Positions 1-9,973 are shown, counted from the first letter of the stretch. The stretch: 64,000 bases of DNA from Emiliania huxleyi CCMP1516 (GCF_000372725.1 NW_005200690.1:681720-745719); one strand, 5' to 3'. Notes: generated by a model not told the origin, from the sequence alone. A program made the numbers and translations.

Positions 1-116
1 GGGTGGTGAGGGGGTGGGGGTGGGGGTGGTGAGGGGGTGGGGGTGGGGGTGGGGGTGGAGGTGGGGGTGGGGATGAGGGCGAGGGTGCGAGGGTGAGGGT
101 GTGAGGGTGTGAGGGT

Positions 117-166
<50 letters not shown>

Positions 167-175
167 CAGTGGTGC
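1..175. repeat. G-rich tandem satellite
   Basis: The window opens in degenerate G-rich repeats that settle into a regular GTGAGG hexamer from about 119 to 167. It is not the TTAGGG telomere unit. From 175 to 500 I see only GC-rich sequence with no supported gene. Confidence 0.85.
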
Positions 176-500
176 GGAGCAGGAGGCGATGGCGAGGCGG
201 GGTGGGGTGGGGGTGTATTGTGGGCCCCCCCCCGTGCCTGCCGTGGGGGAGACAGTACAGAGCTCGCACAGCTTCCTTCTCCCGGGCGTTTGGAGACGCG
301 CAGAGGCGAGGAGCGCGCGGGCGGGTCACAGACAGCGAGTGTGGTGGGCGCGCCTTGCATCCGGATCCCGGCCTTGCGCCCCCCCGCGGGCCCGGTGGCC
401 AGCCCCTTGACCCGCAGCTGGACCAGCCGACTGGTGCGGCTGTTGAGGAGTTCCGCGCCCGCGCGACCGATCTGCGCGGGCGGCAGGTCCAGGTTCATAC

Positions 501-968
501 TCATCCTCTCCGAGAGCGCCTAGTAGTGGTAGTCATGTCCAGGATCGGAACCCTGTCCACGTCCCAAGCGACTGGCGACAGGAGCGCCTTGGCGAGCTCG
601 GCCGCCGCCGAGCCGCTGCTGCGAGAGCCGCCGCCGTCGGCAGGAGGCGCGGGCGACGGGACGGCGTTGGCGGGTCCCGAGGTAAACCAGTTCGCACGTG
701 ACACCTCAAACCCCAAGTCGTTCGCCGGCTTGAGTTTGTCGAGCGCCACCTTCAGCGAGACGTTCGCGAGCGACCACTTGCGCGTAGGATCATGCCAATC
801 CGAGCAAGACTCGATTCGGTCGCCGCGCCTGATGCCCGCGAGCTCCGCGGGCGAGTCTAGCCGCACCTCGACGACGCTGTGCGCGCTGTCCACCGCGAGG
901 CCGAGGCGGCGGGTCTCGTCCAGCGTCACGCGCAGCGTGAGCCGGTTCGAGTACTCTGAGTTCGACAT
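501..968 (-). CDS. Small protein with a PDZ-like core
   Basis: A 155-residue reading frame from the ATG at 968. Residues 38-52 read LDSPAELAGIRRGDRI, the typical end of a PDZ fold (loss of the GLGF loop is possible: RLGLAV lies at 21-26). Such domains bind C-terminal peptides, but no partner can be inferred. The C-terminal 50 residues are low complexity (Ser, Ala, Arg). A further open stretch continues on the same strand below 504 in another frame, so the gene may have another exon. The family assignment is an inference from one motif. No catalytic residues are visible. Confidence 0.45.
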   Translation of the reverse strand: MSNSEYSNRLTLRVTLDETRRLGLAVDSAHSVVEVRLDSPAELAGIRRGDRIESCSDWHDPTRKWSLANVSLKVALDKLKPANDLGFEVSRANWFTSGPANAVPSPAPPADGGGSRSSGSAAAELAKALLSPVAWDVDRVPILDMTTTTRRSRRG

Positions 969-1169
969 GAATCTAGGACTGATCCGAGCACACAACCAAA
1001 CCCAGGTGAGCGCCGTTCATAGAACAAGCGAGCGATGTGAACGCCCAGGGAACCGATATGCCACCCCAACCGCCCGAGCGCCCGAGGTGGGCGCTCGGAG
1101 GCCGGAGGCATGAGAAAGCCGACGTGCGCGGGGCGCACGAGCGGCGGAGCGAGAGCGGGCTCGCGTATG

Positions 1170-1171
<2 letters not shown>

Positions 1172-1231
<60 letters not shown>
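1172..1231. repeat. (TG)n microsatellite
   Basis: About 30 uninterrupted TG dinucleotides. It lies between the PDZ-like gene and the recombinase relic; 969-1278 holds no gene that I can support. Confidence 0.95.
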
Positions 1232-1278
1232 CACGCGCGCGGATCTCCATGCGTCCGTGCGCGTGTGTGACGAGGGAG

Positions 1279-2436
1279 CTAGCTCGTCGGCTCGCCAGGC
1301 TCCGCTGTGTCAGCAGCGCCGCGGGCGGCGCTCCCACGACGGTGGAAGCGCCTGGTAGGATCCGTCCAGGAGCCACAGCCGAGAAGCTCGTAGGCCTCGG
1401 GCGACGGCAGCACCGACGGGTCCATGTAGTGAAGCTCGCGTGTCCGGCCATTCTGAGACCAGCCGCCGAGCCAGTTGCCCCGAAAGCGGGGCACCCGGAT
1501 GGCCTCCGCGGCGCTTGAGCCGCCAGAGCGCAGCGAGTGGCCGAGGTAGACGAAGCCGGCCGGAGCCCGCACGCCCTCCTCGTCGAGCGTCTCGCTCACC
1601 CAGCCCACCATGTGACGCCGGCCGCCGCTCGCCGGGAAGCTGGAAGAGCCACTCAGGCGCCGCCCCGAGCGCCGCCCGGGCGGCGAGGTAGGCCCTGTCT
1701 AGCTCCCCGAGCTGGGGCAAGAGCGAGGCATGGCCGTGAAAGGACCTCGCGGTGAGGGGGAGGCGCACGATGGCATGCGCCGGAACGCCCAGCCGCACCG
1801 CATCTTCTCGGAGATGCGGAGCCAGATGAAGCCCGAGTTGCCTTCATCGATACCGTGGTCGGCGGAGCGGAGACCGGTCGAGGTGTCTTGCCGCCCCATG
1901 AAGACGAAGGAGAGGACGAAGGCGTAGCGCCTCCGGAGGAAGTCAGCTGCGCCTCGCGAACCCTTCCTCGCCGCGAGAGAGGGCAGGGCTGCGAGGGTGG
2001 CGCGGAGGATACGCGCCGCCGCAGCCGCCGGCATTGGGACACGCGTGTCTCGCGTGTCGCAGCGAGCCTGGCCCCGCGCCATGCCCCGGCGCGCCGCGGT
2101 CACGAGGTGGCCGAGGGCAGGCTTGTCGAAGCCGTAGTCGGCGTGGTACGAGTTGATGGCCGAGAGGTAGGGCTGGAGGCTGCTCGCAGCGATCGTCCCC
2201 TTCTCGGCCAGCGCGCCGACATAGGCGAAGATCATCTGCGGGGTGGCGGGCAGCGGGTCGAGGCCCTCCTCGTCGCACCACCCCTCAAACTCGCGCCAAT
2301 GTCGCGCGTAGCCCTCGGTGGTGGAGTCCTCCCGCGCCGACGCCGCAAGGCGCATGGCGGTGCCGCCGCCCCGCCATGCGCCGACTTCCGATGCCAGCCT
2401 GGCGAAGGGCGAGCCCCGCGCTGAGCGGAGGCTCAT
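1279..2436 (-). pseudogene. Tyrosine recombinase relic (DIRS/Crypton/Ngaro-like), frameshifted
   Basis: From the ATG at 2436 one frame encodes a SAM-like core-binding domain (TTEGYARHWREFEGWCDEEG, then SSLQPYLSAINSYH), followed by box I near FMGRQDTSTG. The reading then moves to other frames: the C-terminal catalytic part is read at 1611-1279, with box II as GHSLRSGG (H-x-x-R), a following GGW, and a candidate nucleophile tyrosine in ELHYMDP. At least two frame changes separate the parts. Tyrosine recombinases cut and rejoin DNA through a covalent phosphotyrosine. In protists such single domains come from DIRS, Ngaro or Crypton elements. No reverse transcriptase is seen nearby, which favours a Crypton-like element or a fragment. 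An intron could explain one frame change; decay is more likely. Confidence 0.7.
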
Positions 2437-3158
2437 CGAGTAGCGCTGCTGACGCGGAAGATTGCCACCGGCCACGACGCCAGCCGCGGCGGGGCGTCCG
2501 CTGCCACGCGCTCGCGGCGTGGGCTGCGGGGGCGGCGGAGAGGGCAGCGGAGCGGGCGGCGGCGGAGGCGGAGGCGACGCGGCACGCCGAGGAGCTGCTG
2601 GCGGAGGTCGAGGCGGAGAAGCGCGGCAAGGGCAAGAAGGGGAAGAAGAAGAAGAAGGGCGGCGGGAGCGGCGGCGCTGGGCCGTCGCAGGATCCCGAGG
2701 CGGCGTCAGAGGCAGCCGCAGCCAAGCCCGCGAAGCTGGACAGGGAGGGATTGATCAGGCTTCTCTCGAGACGCTCCACGAGGAGCGGATTCGGTACGGC
2801 ATCACGGCGGAGACGTCGGTCGAGGGGCTGGCCGAGGCGTTGGGAGAGGAGCAGGTCTTTTGGCACTCGACCATGTCGTGTTTGTGGGATCCCAGTTATT
2901 TTCACACTCGTTTTTCGGAAAAATTACGATTTTTTTCGATGCGACCGGGGAGATCGCGTCGTCCATGCACATGCAGTTGCTACAACATGTACATGTGTAG
3001 TTCGTCGACACCGCGGCGCGCGGGACGGGACTCGGGAGACGAGAGCAGCGCAGCATCCCGCAGCAAGACCCGCAAGCCAAGATGAATCAGTCGCTCCGCC
3101 GGAAGCGTCTCTCATGACAACATGCGTGTGCATTCATGACTCAGTAAGCAGCAGATGA
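2376..3158 (+). CDS. Uncertain lysine/glutamate-rich open frame
   Basis: An open frame starting at the ATG at 2376 and overlapping the recombinase relic head-on. Roughly residues 55-110 form an Ala/Glu-rich heptad-like stretch that ends in a lysine cluster (KGKKGKKKKKGG), after which the translation looks non-coding. It could be a real charged coiled-coil exon or chance in GC-rich DNA. No family recognised. The rest of 2437-3244 holds nothing else I can support. Confidence 0.2.
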   Translation: MRRLPMPAWRRASPALSGGSSSSAADAEDCHRPRRQPRRGVRCHALAAWAAGAAERAAERAAAEAEATRHAEELLAEVEAEKRGKGKKGKKKKKGGGSGGAGPSQDPEAASEAAAAKPAKLDREGLIRLLSRRSTRSGFGTASRRRRRSRGWPRRWERSRSFGTRPCRVCGIPVIFTLVFRKNYDFFRCDRGDRVVHAHAVATTCTCVVRRHRGARDGTRETRAAQHPAARPASQDESVAPPEASLMTTCVCIHDSVSSR

Positions 3159-3244
3159 GATGGGGAACCCGCCCCGACGCGCGCATGCAGAGCGGCCGGC
3201 GCCCCCCTGCGCCCCCGCGCTTGTGTGCGGCTTCACTCTTGGCT

Positions 3245-5022
3245 TCAGTCCGCCGGCTTGGCGCTGCTCGTATCGAAGCCGAGGTTGAGCGCAGCAAACA
3301 ACGCGGGCGCGGCCTGCAGAAGAGCCGCAGGGTCCGCGTCACCGTTGATCATGGATGCGAGTTGGAACGGGTCGAGTTCACCGCTGAGCTCGATCGTGGG
3401 CGGCGAGGCCTTGGCGGCGGCCACCTCCTTGCCGATGGCCGCGCGGAGCTGGGCCTTGGCCATCACCGCGTGCTGCGCGAAGATCGGCCGACGGTGGCTT
3501 GCAGCCGGCTCCAGCTCGACCGCGCGCTCGTAGCTCTTCACGCACGACCGGATCTGCTCGATCGTGGGGCTCGGCACTCGCCACGACGGGCGGCCAGGGT
3601 CGCAGACGTGCGCGTTCGCCAACATAACGTGCGCGTGCGCGTAGTCGGGGTCTGCGTCCACGACCTTGGTGGCGAAGGCGATGTTTGAATTCGCGTCTGT
3701 CATCCACGAGGCCAGCGGCAGGTCGCCAGCCATGGTGCAGTATGCGATTCTGCTGCAGCGCGGCCCCAGTTGCGCATCATGAGCGTGCTGCCGGAGAAGG
3801 CGGATTTTTGGCCAGGTCCGCCAATCAGGTCCATCACCTTGGTGTAGCACGGGACTGCGCCGGCAAAGTCGTCGCTTTGCTGGAGGATGTCGGCCATCAA
3901 GAAGTGTGCCGTTGGGCAGGTCGGGTGGAGCGTGATGGCCCTCTTGACGTACTTTTTGAAGGTCTTCGCGTCCTGCTCTTGCAGCGCTTGCGTGGCCTTG
4001 GCCAGCAGCGCAGCGTACTCCCGCTCTACTGGCGACCGGGGCCCCGCGGAGGTGTCCTCGCTCAGCTTCGAAAAGAGCGAGCTGCACTCCTTCACCTTCG
4101 GGTCAGAGGGCCCGCGCTCGCCCCGCCGCTTGTGCCAGCGCTTGTGACCCTTCCAGGCCAGCTTGAAGCAGACATCCGAGCAAAACCGTGCTGGGATCGC
4201 CAGTCGCATCTCGGTGCAGACCGGGCAGCACTTGAAGCGCTGATCGGGTTGCTGCAGGAGCCCGCACTGGGCGCAAGAGTCGCCCTTCCACGGGATCTGG
4301 GCCGAGGCTGGCTCGCGCTCACGCTCTTCGATCCAATCGGCGGTGCAAGTCTGTGGCGAGCCGTGGCCACGAAGCAGTGCCGCAACGTTGTGATGGCCGC
4401 TGCTGGACGCAAGGGCGAGCGCATTCATGCCGGCCATTTCGAGGTCGGTGCGAGCGCCAGCCTCCAGGAGCAGCTTTGCAATCTCCAGCTGCCCGGACGC
4501 CGCGGCAAACATGAGCGCCGTGCAGCTCATCTGACCCTGCATGATGCACTGTACGTCAACCTGTGCGCCACGCCGCAGGAGCTCTTTGGTGAGCTCGAGG
4601 TGGCCGCAGCACGCCGCACGCTGCAGCAATGTGCCGCCATCAAGAGGGTGCCGCGCCTCGATCGCTCCTGCCGCCTCGGCGTCAAGCCACCCGGCAACCA
4701 CAGCCACATGGCCATGCGTGGCAGCGTTCGCAACGTCGCGGGGCATCCGCGGGGAGTAGGCGAGGTTCTGCGGCTTCACAGCAACAAACCGGTTGGAAAG
4801 GATGAAGGTCGTCCCTTGCCCGCTCTTCACCTCCATCTCGAGCTGCACGTTGAAGCGGCCGCTCTCGTTCTGGTCGCTGATTTTTCCATACGTGCCATTG
4901 AGCTCTGGCCGTGACAGTATCCCATCGATGCGAACGCGCCTACCGGGGGCCAGCGGCGCGGCGACGCCCTCCATGCTGCAATCCTCCATGCTGATGGCAA
5001 AGACCTTGAGTTGGGAGCGCAT
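3245..5022 (-). CDS. Ankyrin-MYND-TPR protein (one frameshift)
   Basis: The ATG at 5022 (or 4989) opens a protein of about 590 residues if one frame change near 3760-3775 is bridged. In order: an N-terminal SH3-like module (PGRRVRIDGILSRPELNG ... VAVKPQNL), three to four ankyrin repeats (GHLELTKELLRRGAQVDVQ, GQLEIAKLLLEAGARTDLE), a MYND-type zinc finger (CAQCG, CCPVC, FCSDVC, then GHKRWHK), and TPR-like helices on both sides of the frame change (YAALLAKATQALQEQD, then SCVKSYERAVELEP). MYND fingers bind proline-rich partners, and ankyrin and TPR repeats are also binding surfaces, so an adaptor role is likely. The last MYND ligand is His where Cys is usual. The frame change interrupts an otherwise continuous TPR, so it may be a sequencing error or a recent mutation. 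Confidence 0.8.
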
Positions 5023-5032
5023 AAACAACAAA

Positions 5033-5086
5033 AAAATCACGACTGCGGCGTCACCCCAGGTCTTGGACACAACAGCGATGCCGACT
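5033..5086 (-). repeat. Copied 5' leader, copy A
   Basis: 54 bases directly upstream of the ankyrin-MYND gene that are identical to 9195-9248, which sits at the same place upstream of the Myb-like gene. Weaker similarity continues toward both genes (CAACTCAAG followed by TCTT). Confidence 0.9.
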
Positions 5087-5179
5087 AAAAGAAAACCACT
5101 TGTCCAGAATAGCGCTACCACGTACAAGACCGTCCGATTTCATGCACCTCCCTGCGCCGACTCCGCTTTCACAGCCCAC

Positions 5180-5395
5180 TCACATCTCGAGCTTCAGCCC
5201 TTCCCGCCCGCTCACCGCATCTCGAATCACTCCCTTCCCCTCGTCGCCCAAACTGTTGTAGCGGAGGTCGATGTTTTTCAGCACCGCGTTGACGCGCAGA
5301 GCGGAAGCCAGTGCCTTGGCGCCCTCGTCGCCGATCTCGTTGCCGTTGAGGTAGAGAGTTTTCAGCACCCTGCTGAAAAAACGGAAAAAATAAAT
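5180..5395 (-). CDS. Extra terminal LRR exon (alternative exon or truncated copy)
   Basis: About 66 residues homologous to the last two leucine-rich repeats and tail of the neighbouring LRR gene (both end in IRDAVSGREG). Directly before the coding part the minus strand reads a pyrimidine run followed by CAGCAG, a good 3' splice acceptor, and the following bases (GGTGCTGAAAAC) match the start of an internal repeat of the main gene. So it can act as a terminal exon spliced from inside the LRR array in place of the main 3' end. It is separated from the main stop codon by about 95 bases that contain no gene. A dead tandem duplicate is the alternative. Confidence 0.6.
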   Translation of the reverse strand: MYFFRFFSRVLKTLYLNGNEIGDEGAKALASALRVNAVLKNIDLRYNSLGDEGKGVIRDAVSGREGLKLEM

Positions 5396-5490
5396 CATTA
5401 AAAACGTATATTCAGCCGCATCTCAAGCTCTTCAAGACAACCCACTCTAATCCCATGCACGTCTACACCATCTCCACTCTCAGAGCCCAC

Positions 5491-7554
5491 TCACATCTGG
5501 AGCATGAACCCTTCCCGCCCGCTCACCGCATCTCGAATCGCTCCCTTCCCCTCGCCCAAAGCGTTGAAGCGGAGGTTGATGTTGTTCAGCACCGCGTTGC
5601 CGCGCAGCGCCTCGGCGATCGCGGCGGCGCCCTCGGCGCGGATGTTGTTGTTGCCGAGGTTGAGGGTGGTCAGCACCGCGTTGACGCGAAGAGCGGATGC
5701 TAGCGCCTTGGCACCCTCGTTGCCGATGCGGTTGTTGTAGAGGTTGAGGGTTTTCAGCACCCCGTTGACCGCGAGAGCGCCGCCGATCGCCTTGGCGCCC
5801 TCGTCGCCGATGTTGTTGTCGCCGAGCACAAGCTCGGTCAGCACCGCGTTGCCGCGCAGCGCCTCGGCGATCGCGGCGGCGCCCTCGGAGCCGAACACGT
5901 TGTAGCGGAGGTCAAGGGTTTTCAGCACCCCGTTGCCGCGCAGCGCTTCCGCGATCGCAGCGGCGCCCTGGTCGCGGATCTGGTTGTTGGCGAGGTTGAG
6001 GTTTTTCAGCACCGCGTTGACGCGCAGAGCGGAGGCCAGCGCCTTGGCGCCCTTGTCGCCGAGTCCGTTCACGCCGAGCCGCAACTCGGTCAATACCCCG
6101 TTGACGGCGAGCGCCTTGCCGATCGCGACGCCACCCTCGGGGCCGATCTTGTTGTTGAAGAGGTTCAAGTCGGTCAGCACCGCGTTGCCCTGCAGCGCCT
6201 CGGCGATCGCGGCCCCGCCCTCGTCGCGGATGAAGTTGGTCTGGAGGTTTAGGCTGGTCAAGACCCCGTTGCCCTTGAGGGTGTCGGCGATCGCGGCGGC
6301 GCCGGTGGGGCTGATCTGGTTCCGGGAGATGTTTAGCTCGTTCAGCACCACGTTGAATTTGAGGGTGGAGAACAAAGCTCTGCACGGCTCATCCGTGAGT
6401 CCGACCCCCGTGAGGTCGCACTGCGAGAGGTTCTCGCACAAGTTGAGACACCGGCCGAGCTGCTCCATGTCGCTCACTGATGGCGCCGAGATGCCCGTGA
6501 AATCGAGCATCTCGATGCCGCTCAGCTGCGCTTCGCTCATCTTGCGGTACAGCGTCTTGACCGTCTCCTTGTCCGCGCCGTTGGTGAACTCCTTGCTCTC
6601 AATCAGCTCGTCGAAGCCGTCCGGGTCGAGTGGCCAGTTGCGGCTCCCTGCGCCGTCCTTGTCGAGATCGCCGGACCCGAGATCGCGGACGAGCTTCCAC
6701 TCTGCCTCGTACAGGTAGACCTTCTTGATCTGCTCGGCGGAACGGCGCTCGTACGTCGTCCAGCCTGAGTCATCGTAGCCCAGTTTGCGCTGCGTGCCCT
6801 CCGGCAGCTGCGTGAGCAGGTACACCGTCGTGCCCTGGTGCGCATACCAGAGGTCCATCGTGTTGTGCAGCGCGTGGCCGAACGCCTCCTTCTCCTTGAG
6901 CGTTCGGCTCTCCTCGTACGCCTTGCCGCCGTAGAAGGCGCGCCTCTCCTTGAGGTCCTCAAGGAAAGCCTCTCGCTCGGGACCCTCGGGCTTGGCCTCG
7001 GGCGTCTCGGTCTCTTGGAAGTACTCGGGGTCCTTCTGGTAGAGCGCCGCCCAGTCCCAGAAGACGCCCATCTCGGTGAAGCCCATCTTGGCGTACTCGG
7101 GCATCTCGCGCTCGAGGGCGGCGGCCACCGTGGCGAGCTGCTTTCCGCTCGGGTCTGGGTGCTGCGGGGTGTCCCAGCAGAAGGAGACGGAGAGGATGGG
7201 CAGCACGCCATCCCGGTTGCCGTCGCCGTACAGGCTCTTGAGCTCCTCGACGCCGATGAAGGCCTCGGGCGGCAACTCCTGGCGCCGGCAGAGCACACCA
7301 CCCTCTTTGGCCAGCTCGACGAGGGACGAAGCCCGGAGCAACTTGACGGTGTCCGTTGCTAGAGCCTCCCAGATGGCGTGCGGCGCCGTGTAGCGGTTGA
7401 GGTCGGCAGTTTTTGCCTCCGCTGCGGCCGACTCGGTCATGATCGTGTTGCTGGCCGTAGAGCTGAGCTCCTGGTGCGGCGACGGTGCTCTGGCGAGCGG
7501 CGCCGTGTCGCGGTTGAGGTCGGTAGTCTTCAGCTTGGAGATGCAGCAACCCAT
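5491..7554 (-). CDS. Acylated LRR protein with an N-terminal HPDP domain
   Basis: 687 residues from the ATG at 7554, chosen because it starts MGCCISK: Gly2 and Cys3-Cys4 fit N-myristoylation plus palmitoylation, hence membrane attachment. Residues 8-20 and 48-59 are an internal duplicate (KTTDLNRDTAPLA / KTADLNRYTAPHA). Around 120-330 lies a globular domain with LSVSFCWDTP then HPDPSGKQL and FWDWAALYQKDP; similar regions recur in algal proteins, but I cannot name the family. From about 385 to the end run around ten ribonuclease-inhibitor-type LRRs of 28 residues (L..L.L..N.I...GA.A...AL). The architecture (membrane anchor, effector-like domain, RI-type LRR) resembles a sensor or scaffold. That is inference: no nucleotide-binding domain is visible. 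Confidence 0.85.
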   Translation of the reverse strand: MGCCISKLKTTDLNRDTAPLARAPSPHQELSSTASNTIMTESAAAEAKTADLNRYTAPHAIWEALATDTVKLLRASSLVELAKEGGVLCRRQELPPEAFIGVEELKSLYGDGNRDGVLPILSVSFCWDTPQHPDPSGKQLATVAAALEREMPEYAKMGFTEMGVFWDWAALYQKDPEYFQETETPEAKPEGPEREAFLEDLKERRAFYGGKAYEESRTLKEKEAFGHALHNTMDLWYAHQGTTVYLLTQLPEGTQRKLGYDDSGWTTYERRSAEQIKKVYLYEAEWKLVRDLGSGDLDKDGAGSRNWPLDPDGFDELIESKEFTNGADKETVKTLYRKMSEAQLSGIEMLDFTGISAPSVSDMEQLGRCLNLCENLSQCDLTGVGLTDEPCRALFSTLKFNVVLNELNISRNQISPTGAAAIADTLKGNGVLTSLNLQTNFIRDEGGAAIAEALQGNAVLTDLNLFNNKIGPEGGVAIGKALAVNGVLTELRLGVNGLGDKGAKALASALRVNAVLKNLNLANNQIRDQGAAAIAEALRGNGVLKTLDLRYNVFGSEGAAAIAEALRGNAVLTELVLGDNNIGDEGAKAIGGALAVNGVLKTLNLYNNRIGNEGAKALASALRVNAVLTTLNLGNNNIRAEGAAAIAEALRGNAVLNNINLRFNALGEGKGAIRDAVSGREGFMLQM

Positions 7555-8239
7555 TGTCCGCCTGCGGCGGGCCGTACAAGCAACAAGGAGGGTACATGTA
7601 CACGAGTACCTTTTCTTCTTTTGCGCTTCCATGCACGCGGACCACGCTTGCGTGGATACGTGGCTGGCAGGCTGACCCGTGTGCGGGGTAACCCGCGCAC
7701 GGGGAAGCTTCACGGGTTCGAGCCGTCAAACATCAACCCTCGGAGACCCGTGTTTACTTTAAGGCCCTTTCCCTGCGAACGCGCACCCCCGGGGCTAGGG
7801 CTCTCTTGCCCGCAACCCGATCCCGATCATCCGGCCCGCTGGGTGCGCTTCTGAGCTCCCCGGCCCTGGATGTGAGGCTGCCAACTGCACTCCAAGTGCT
7901 CCAAGTGCTCATCTCGCCGTCTGCAGCACAACGCGGCCCCGCCCCCACCCCGTCGCGTGACGGGACAGCGATACGTGTGCGCGTGGTGTGTAGGCGTGTA
8001 GTCTCAGGCCTGTCAGCGCGGCGCGGCGTTTGAGTGAGGTGGGGCGGGATGGCGAGGAGAGAGATAGTGTCAGTAGCGGAGGAGGGTGTTGGGAGGCCGT
8101 CTGGGTCTAGCTCGGCGCTGCCGTCGGTCGCGAGGTCAGTGACGTAAGTTGAAGAAATCTCGGGCACGGTGGGGTCCGATATGATTATCATTGGGTGATG
8201 AATGACAGAGGAGATGCGGGTTTCGGAGGGTATGGATCA

Positions 8240-9055
8240 CTAGTCGTTGGAGATAGCCGAATGATCACGCGCGCGTGCAGGCGAACAGGGTAAGGGAGGC
8301 ACCTTTGCGACGCCGCGAATCCAGTCGATCTGCGCGCACGGCGGTAGAGCGAGGGTCGAGTCGATCGGCGTCCAGATGTCGTGCTGCAGGTACTGAAACG
8401 GCGCCTCCGGGTCGCAACGGCTCTTGTGGTGCGCGTCGCGTACCAGTGGCGTGACGTTCTGAAGTCGGCGTAGCTGGTGCTTGATTGATTTGTAGCTGCG
8501 GACACCAACGCGTATCTCGTTGATCTTTGCGCCGCTCTGGTACGTGTGCAGCAGAAGGCGGTCCTCCTCGATCGTCCATGGAGTGAACGCGGAGTTCATC
8601 GGCAAGGCTTTTCGCGCGTGAAGCTGCACGAGAGCATCCTCGACCCACGGCTGCAGGCTGATCTCGGTGCTGAGCTGCGTCTCCGCCTCGTCGCGCTCGT
8701 CGCAGGATCCACAGATCAGTCGGAGGTTGTCGAGAGCGTCAAGCTTCTTGAGAACATTTGTCCATCGCCACTTGATTGCATCTTTGCCTCGTTTGATGGC
8801 GGATTCAAACGGCCACTGCTCTGCCACCTTTGGCAACGAGATGCCGTCTCGAACGTGGCGCAGCAGCACGAAGGCATCCATCTCCGGACGCCACGGGCTG
8901 GCGCTGTGCTTCGACCGGCCTGATGCGTGGACGGCCATGAGGCTGCGACGCAGAGCATCGGGAAGAGGTGATATGTAGTCCTCTTGCACCACTGGGTCGG
9001 ACGAGAAGGGACCGCCGTTCATGGCAGCGAGAGCGTAGAGGAGCAACCTGTGCAT
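8240..9055 (-). CDS. Myb/SANT-like protein with two repeats
   Basis: The ATG at 9055 gives 271 residues. The frame stays open upstream through the copied leader to about 9232 but without an ATG. Two helix-turn-helix segments can be recognised: residues 53-105 (PWRPEMDAFVLLRHVRDG ... IKWRWTNVLKKL) and 157-198 (FTPWTIEEDRLLLHTYQ ... SYKSIKHQLRRL). The tryptophans and acidic E-E-D cluster fit Myb/SANT repeats, which bind DNA or histone tails. The spacing between repeats (about 50 residues) is longer than in classic R2R3 proteins. A nuclear regulator is likely. The last 30 residues are low complexity and may be beyond a missed splice site. 7555-8239 between this gene and the LRR gene holds no feature I can support. 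Confidence 0.6.
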   Translation of the reverse strand: MHRLLLYALAAMNGGPFSSDPVVQEDYISPLPDALRRSLMAVHASGRSKHSASPWRPEMDAFVLLRHVRDGISLPKVAEQWPFESAIKRGKDAIKWRWTNVLKKLDALDNLRLICGSCDERDEAETQLSTEISLQPWVEDALVQLHARKALPMNSAFTPWTIEEDRLLLHTYQSGAKINEIRVGVRSYKSIKHQLRRLQNVTPLVRDAHHKSRCDPEAPFQYLQHDIWTPIDSTLALPPCAQIDWIRGVAKVPPLPCSPARARDHSAISND

Positions 9056-9194
9056 CGCCAGCACAGTGGCAGCACGTGCCTCGAATCGGTCAGGGGATCG
9101 TACGGCGATCGTTGGACACGTCCCTGTCCCTTCGACGGCGAACTCCTCCCCATTGGGGCTTTTGGAAAAATGCTCTCCAGAAGACTTGAGTTGT

Positions 9195-9248
9195 AAAATC
9201 ACGACTGCGGCGTCACCCCAGGTCTTGGACACAACAGCGATGCCGACT
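9195..9248 (-). repeat. Copied 5' leader, copy B
   Basis: Identical over 54 bases to 5033-5086. In both copies the minus strand reads openly as VVSKTWGDAAVVI, so a small coding exon cannot be excluded. Confidence 0.9.
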
Positions 9249-9597
9249 TAGTGTGGGGAGGGTCGGCAAGCAGTCACTCACTAGGCGGCGCCGCAGGGCC
9301 GGGGCACTGGCCACGGCCTCGCCGACCACTAGAAGCTCCTCCGGACGACTCCTCCTCCGACCAACCAAGACTCATGCGGCTCCGGCTCTACTAGCGAGGC
9401 GAATGACATTTTCGACACCCTCGGCGACCATCTCGGCTATACGGTTCCGACTCCCGGCTTCGGCTGGTAGTCGACAAGCTGCCGAGCCCAAATCACTGTC
9501 AGTGCCAGATTTCTGGTTGGCTTCTAAAAATCTCAACAACACGAAAACTCTCTCTCTAAAATCTCTCTCTCTCTCTCTAGAAGGCGGACCCACTGAC

Positions 9598-9831
9598 GCG
9601 CACTAAGTTGGTGGGCGGGGTGGCGCGGGAGCGCCGGGAGGCACTCACCCACTAGCCCGCTCGCCGGCAGCCCACTCACTACGCGCACTAACTTAGAGCG
9701 CGGGGTGGCGGGAGGCACTGACCCACTAGCCCGCTCGCCGGCAGCCCACAACAATATACCTAAAACTCACTACACTACGCGCACTAAGCCACTACTCGAG
9801 TAACCCACTAACTTAGAGCGCGGACGTCCCT
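9598..9831. repeat. Degenerate tandem repeats
   Basis: Units built from CACTAACTTAGAGCGCGG and a block ending CCCGCTCGCCGGCAGCCCAC recur about three times. Just upstream, 9555-9582 is a CT run, and 9436-9505 matches, inverted, part of 38595-38665. No gene between 9250 and 9973. Confidence 0.7.
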
Positions 9832-9973
9832 TCCGCACGTTGGTGCGCGTAGTGTCCCGGCCTCCGACCACGACTCCCGGGAGCACTTCACCACTTGACC
9901 CGCCCGCCTCGGCCGCGCTCTCGCGGTGCACGCCCTCCCCTCTCGCGGCCCTTCCCTCTCGCGCCCGTTTCCG

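Noticed and set aside
1..175. Possible telomere at the window start
   Set aside because: The unit is GTGAGG/GGGTGA-like, not TTAGGG, and is irregular.
7690..7740. GGGTTCGAGCC, like a tRNA T-arm
   Set aside because: The stem pairing fails over five bases and no other tRNA arms are near.
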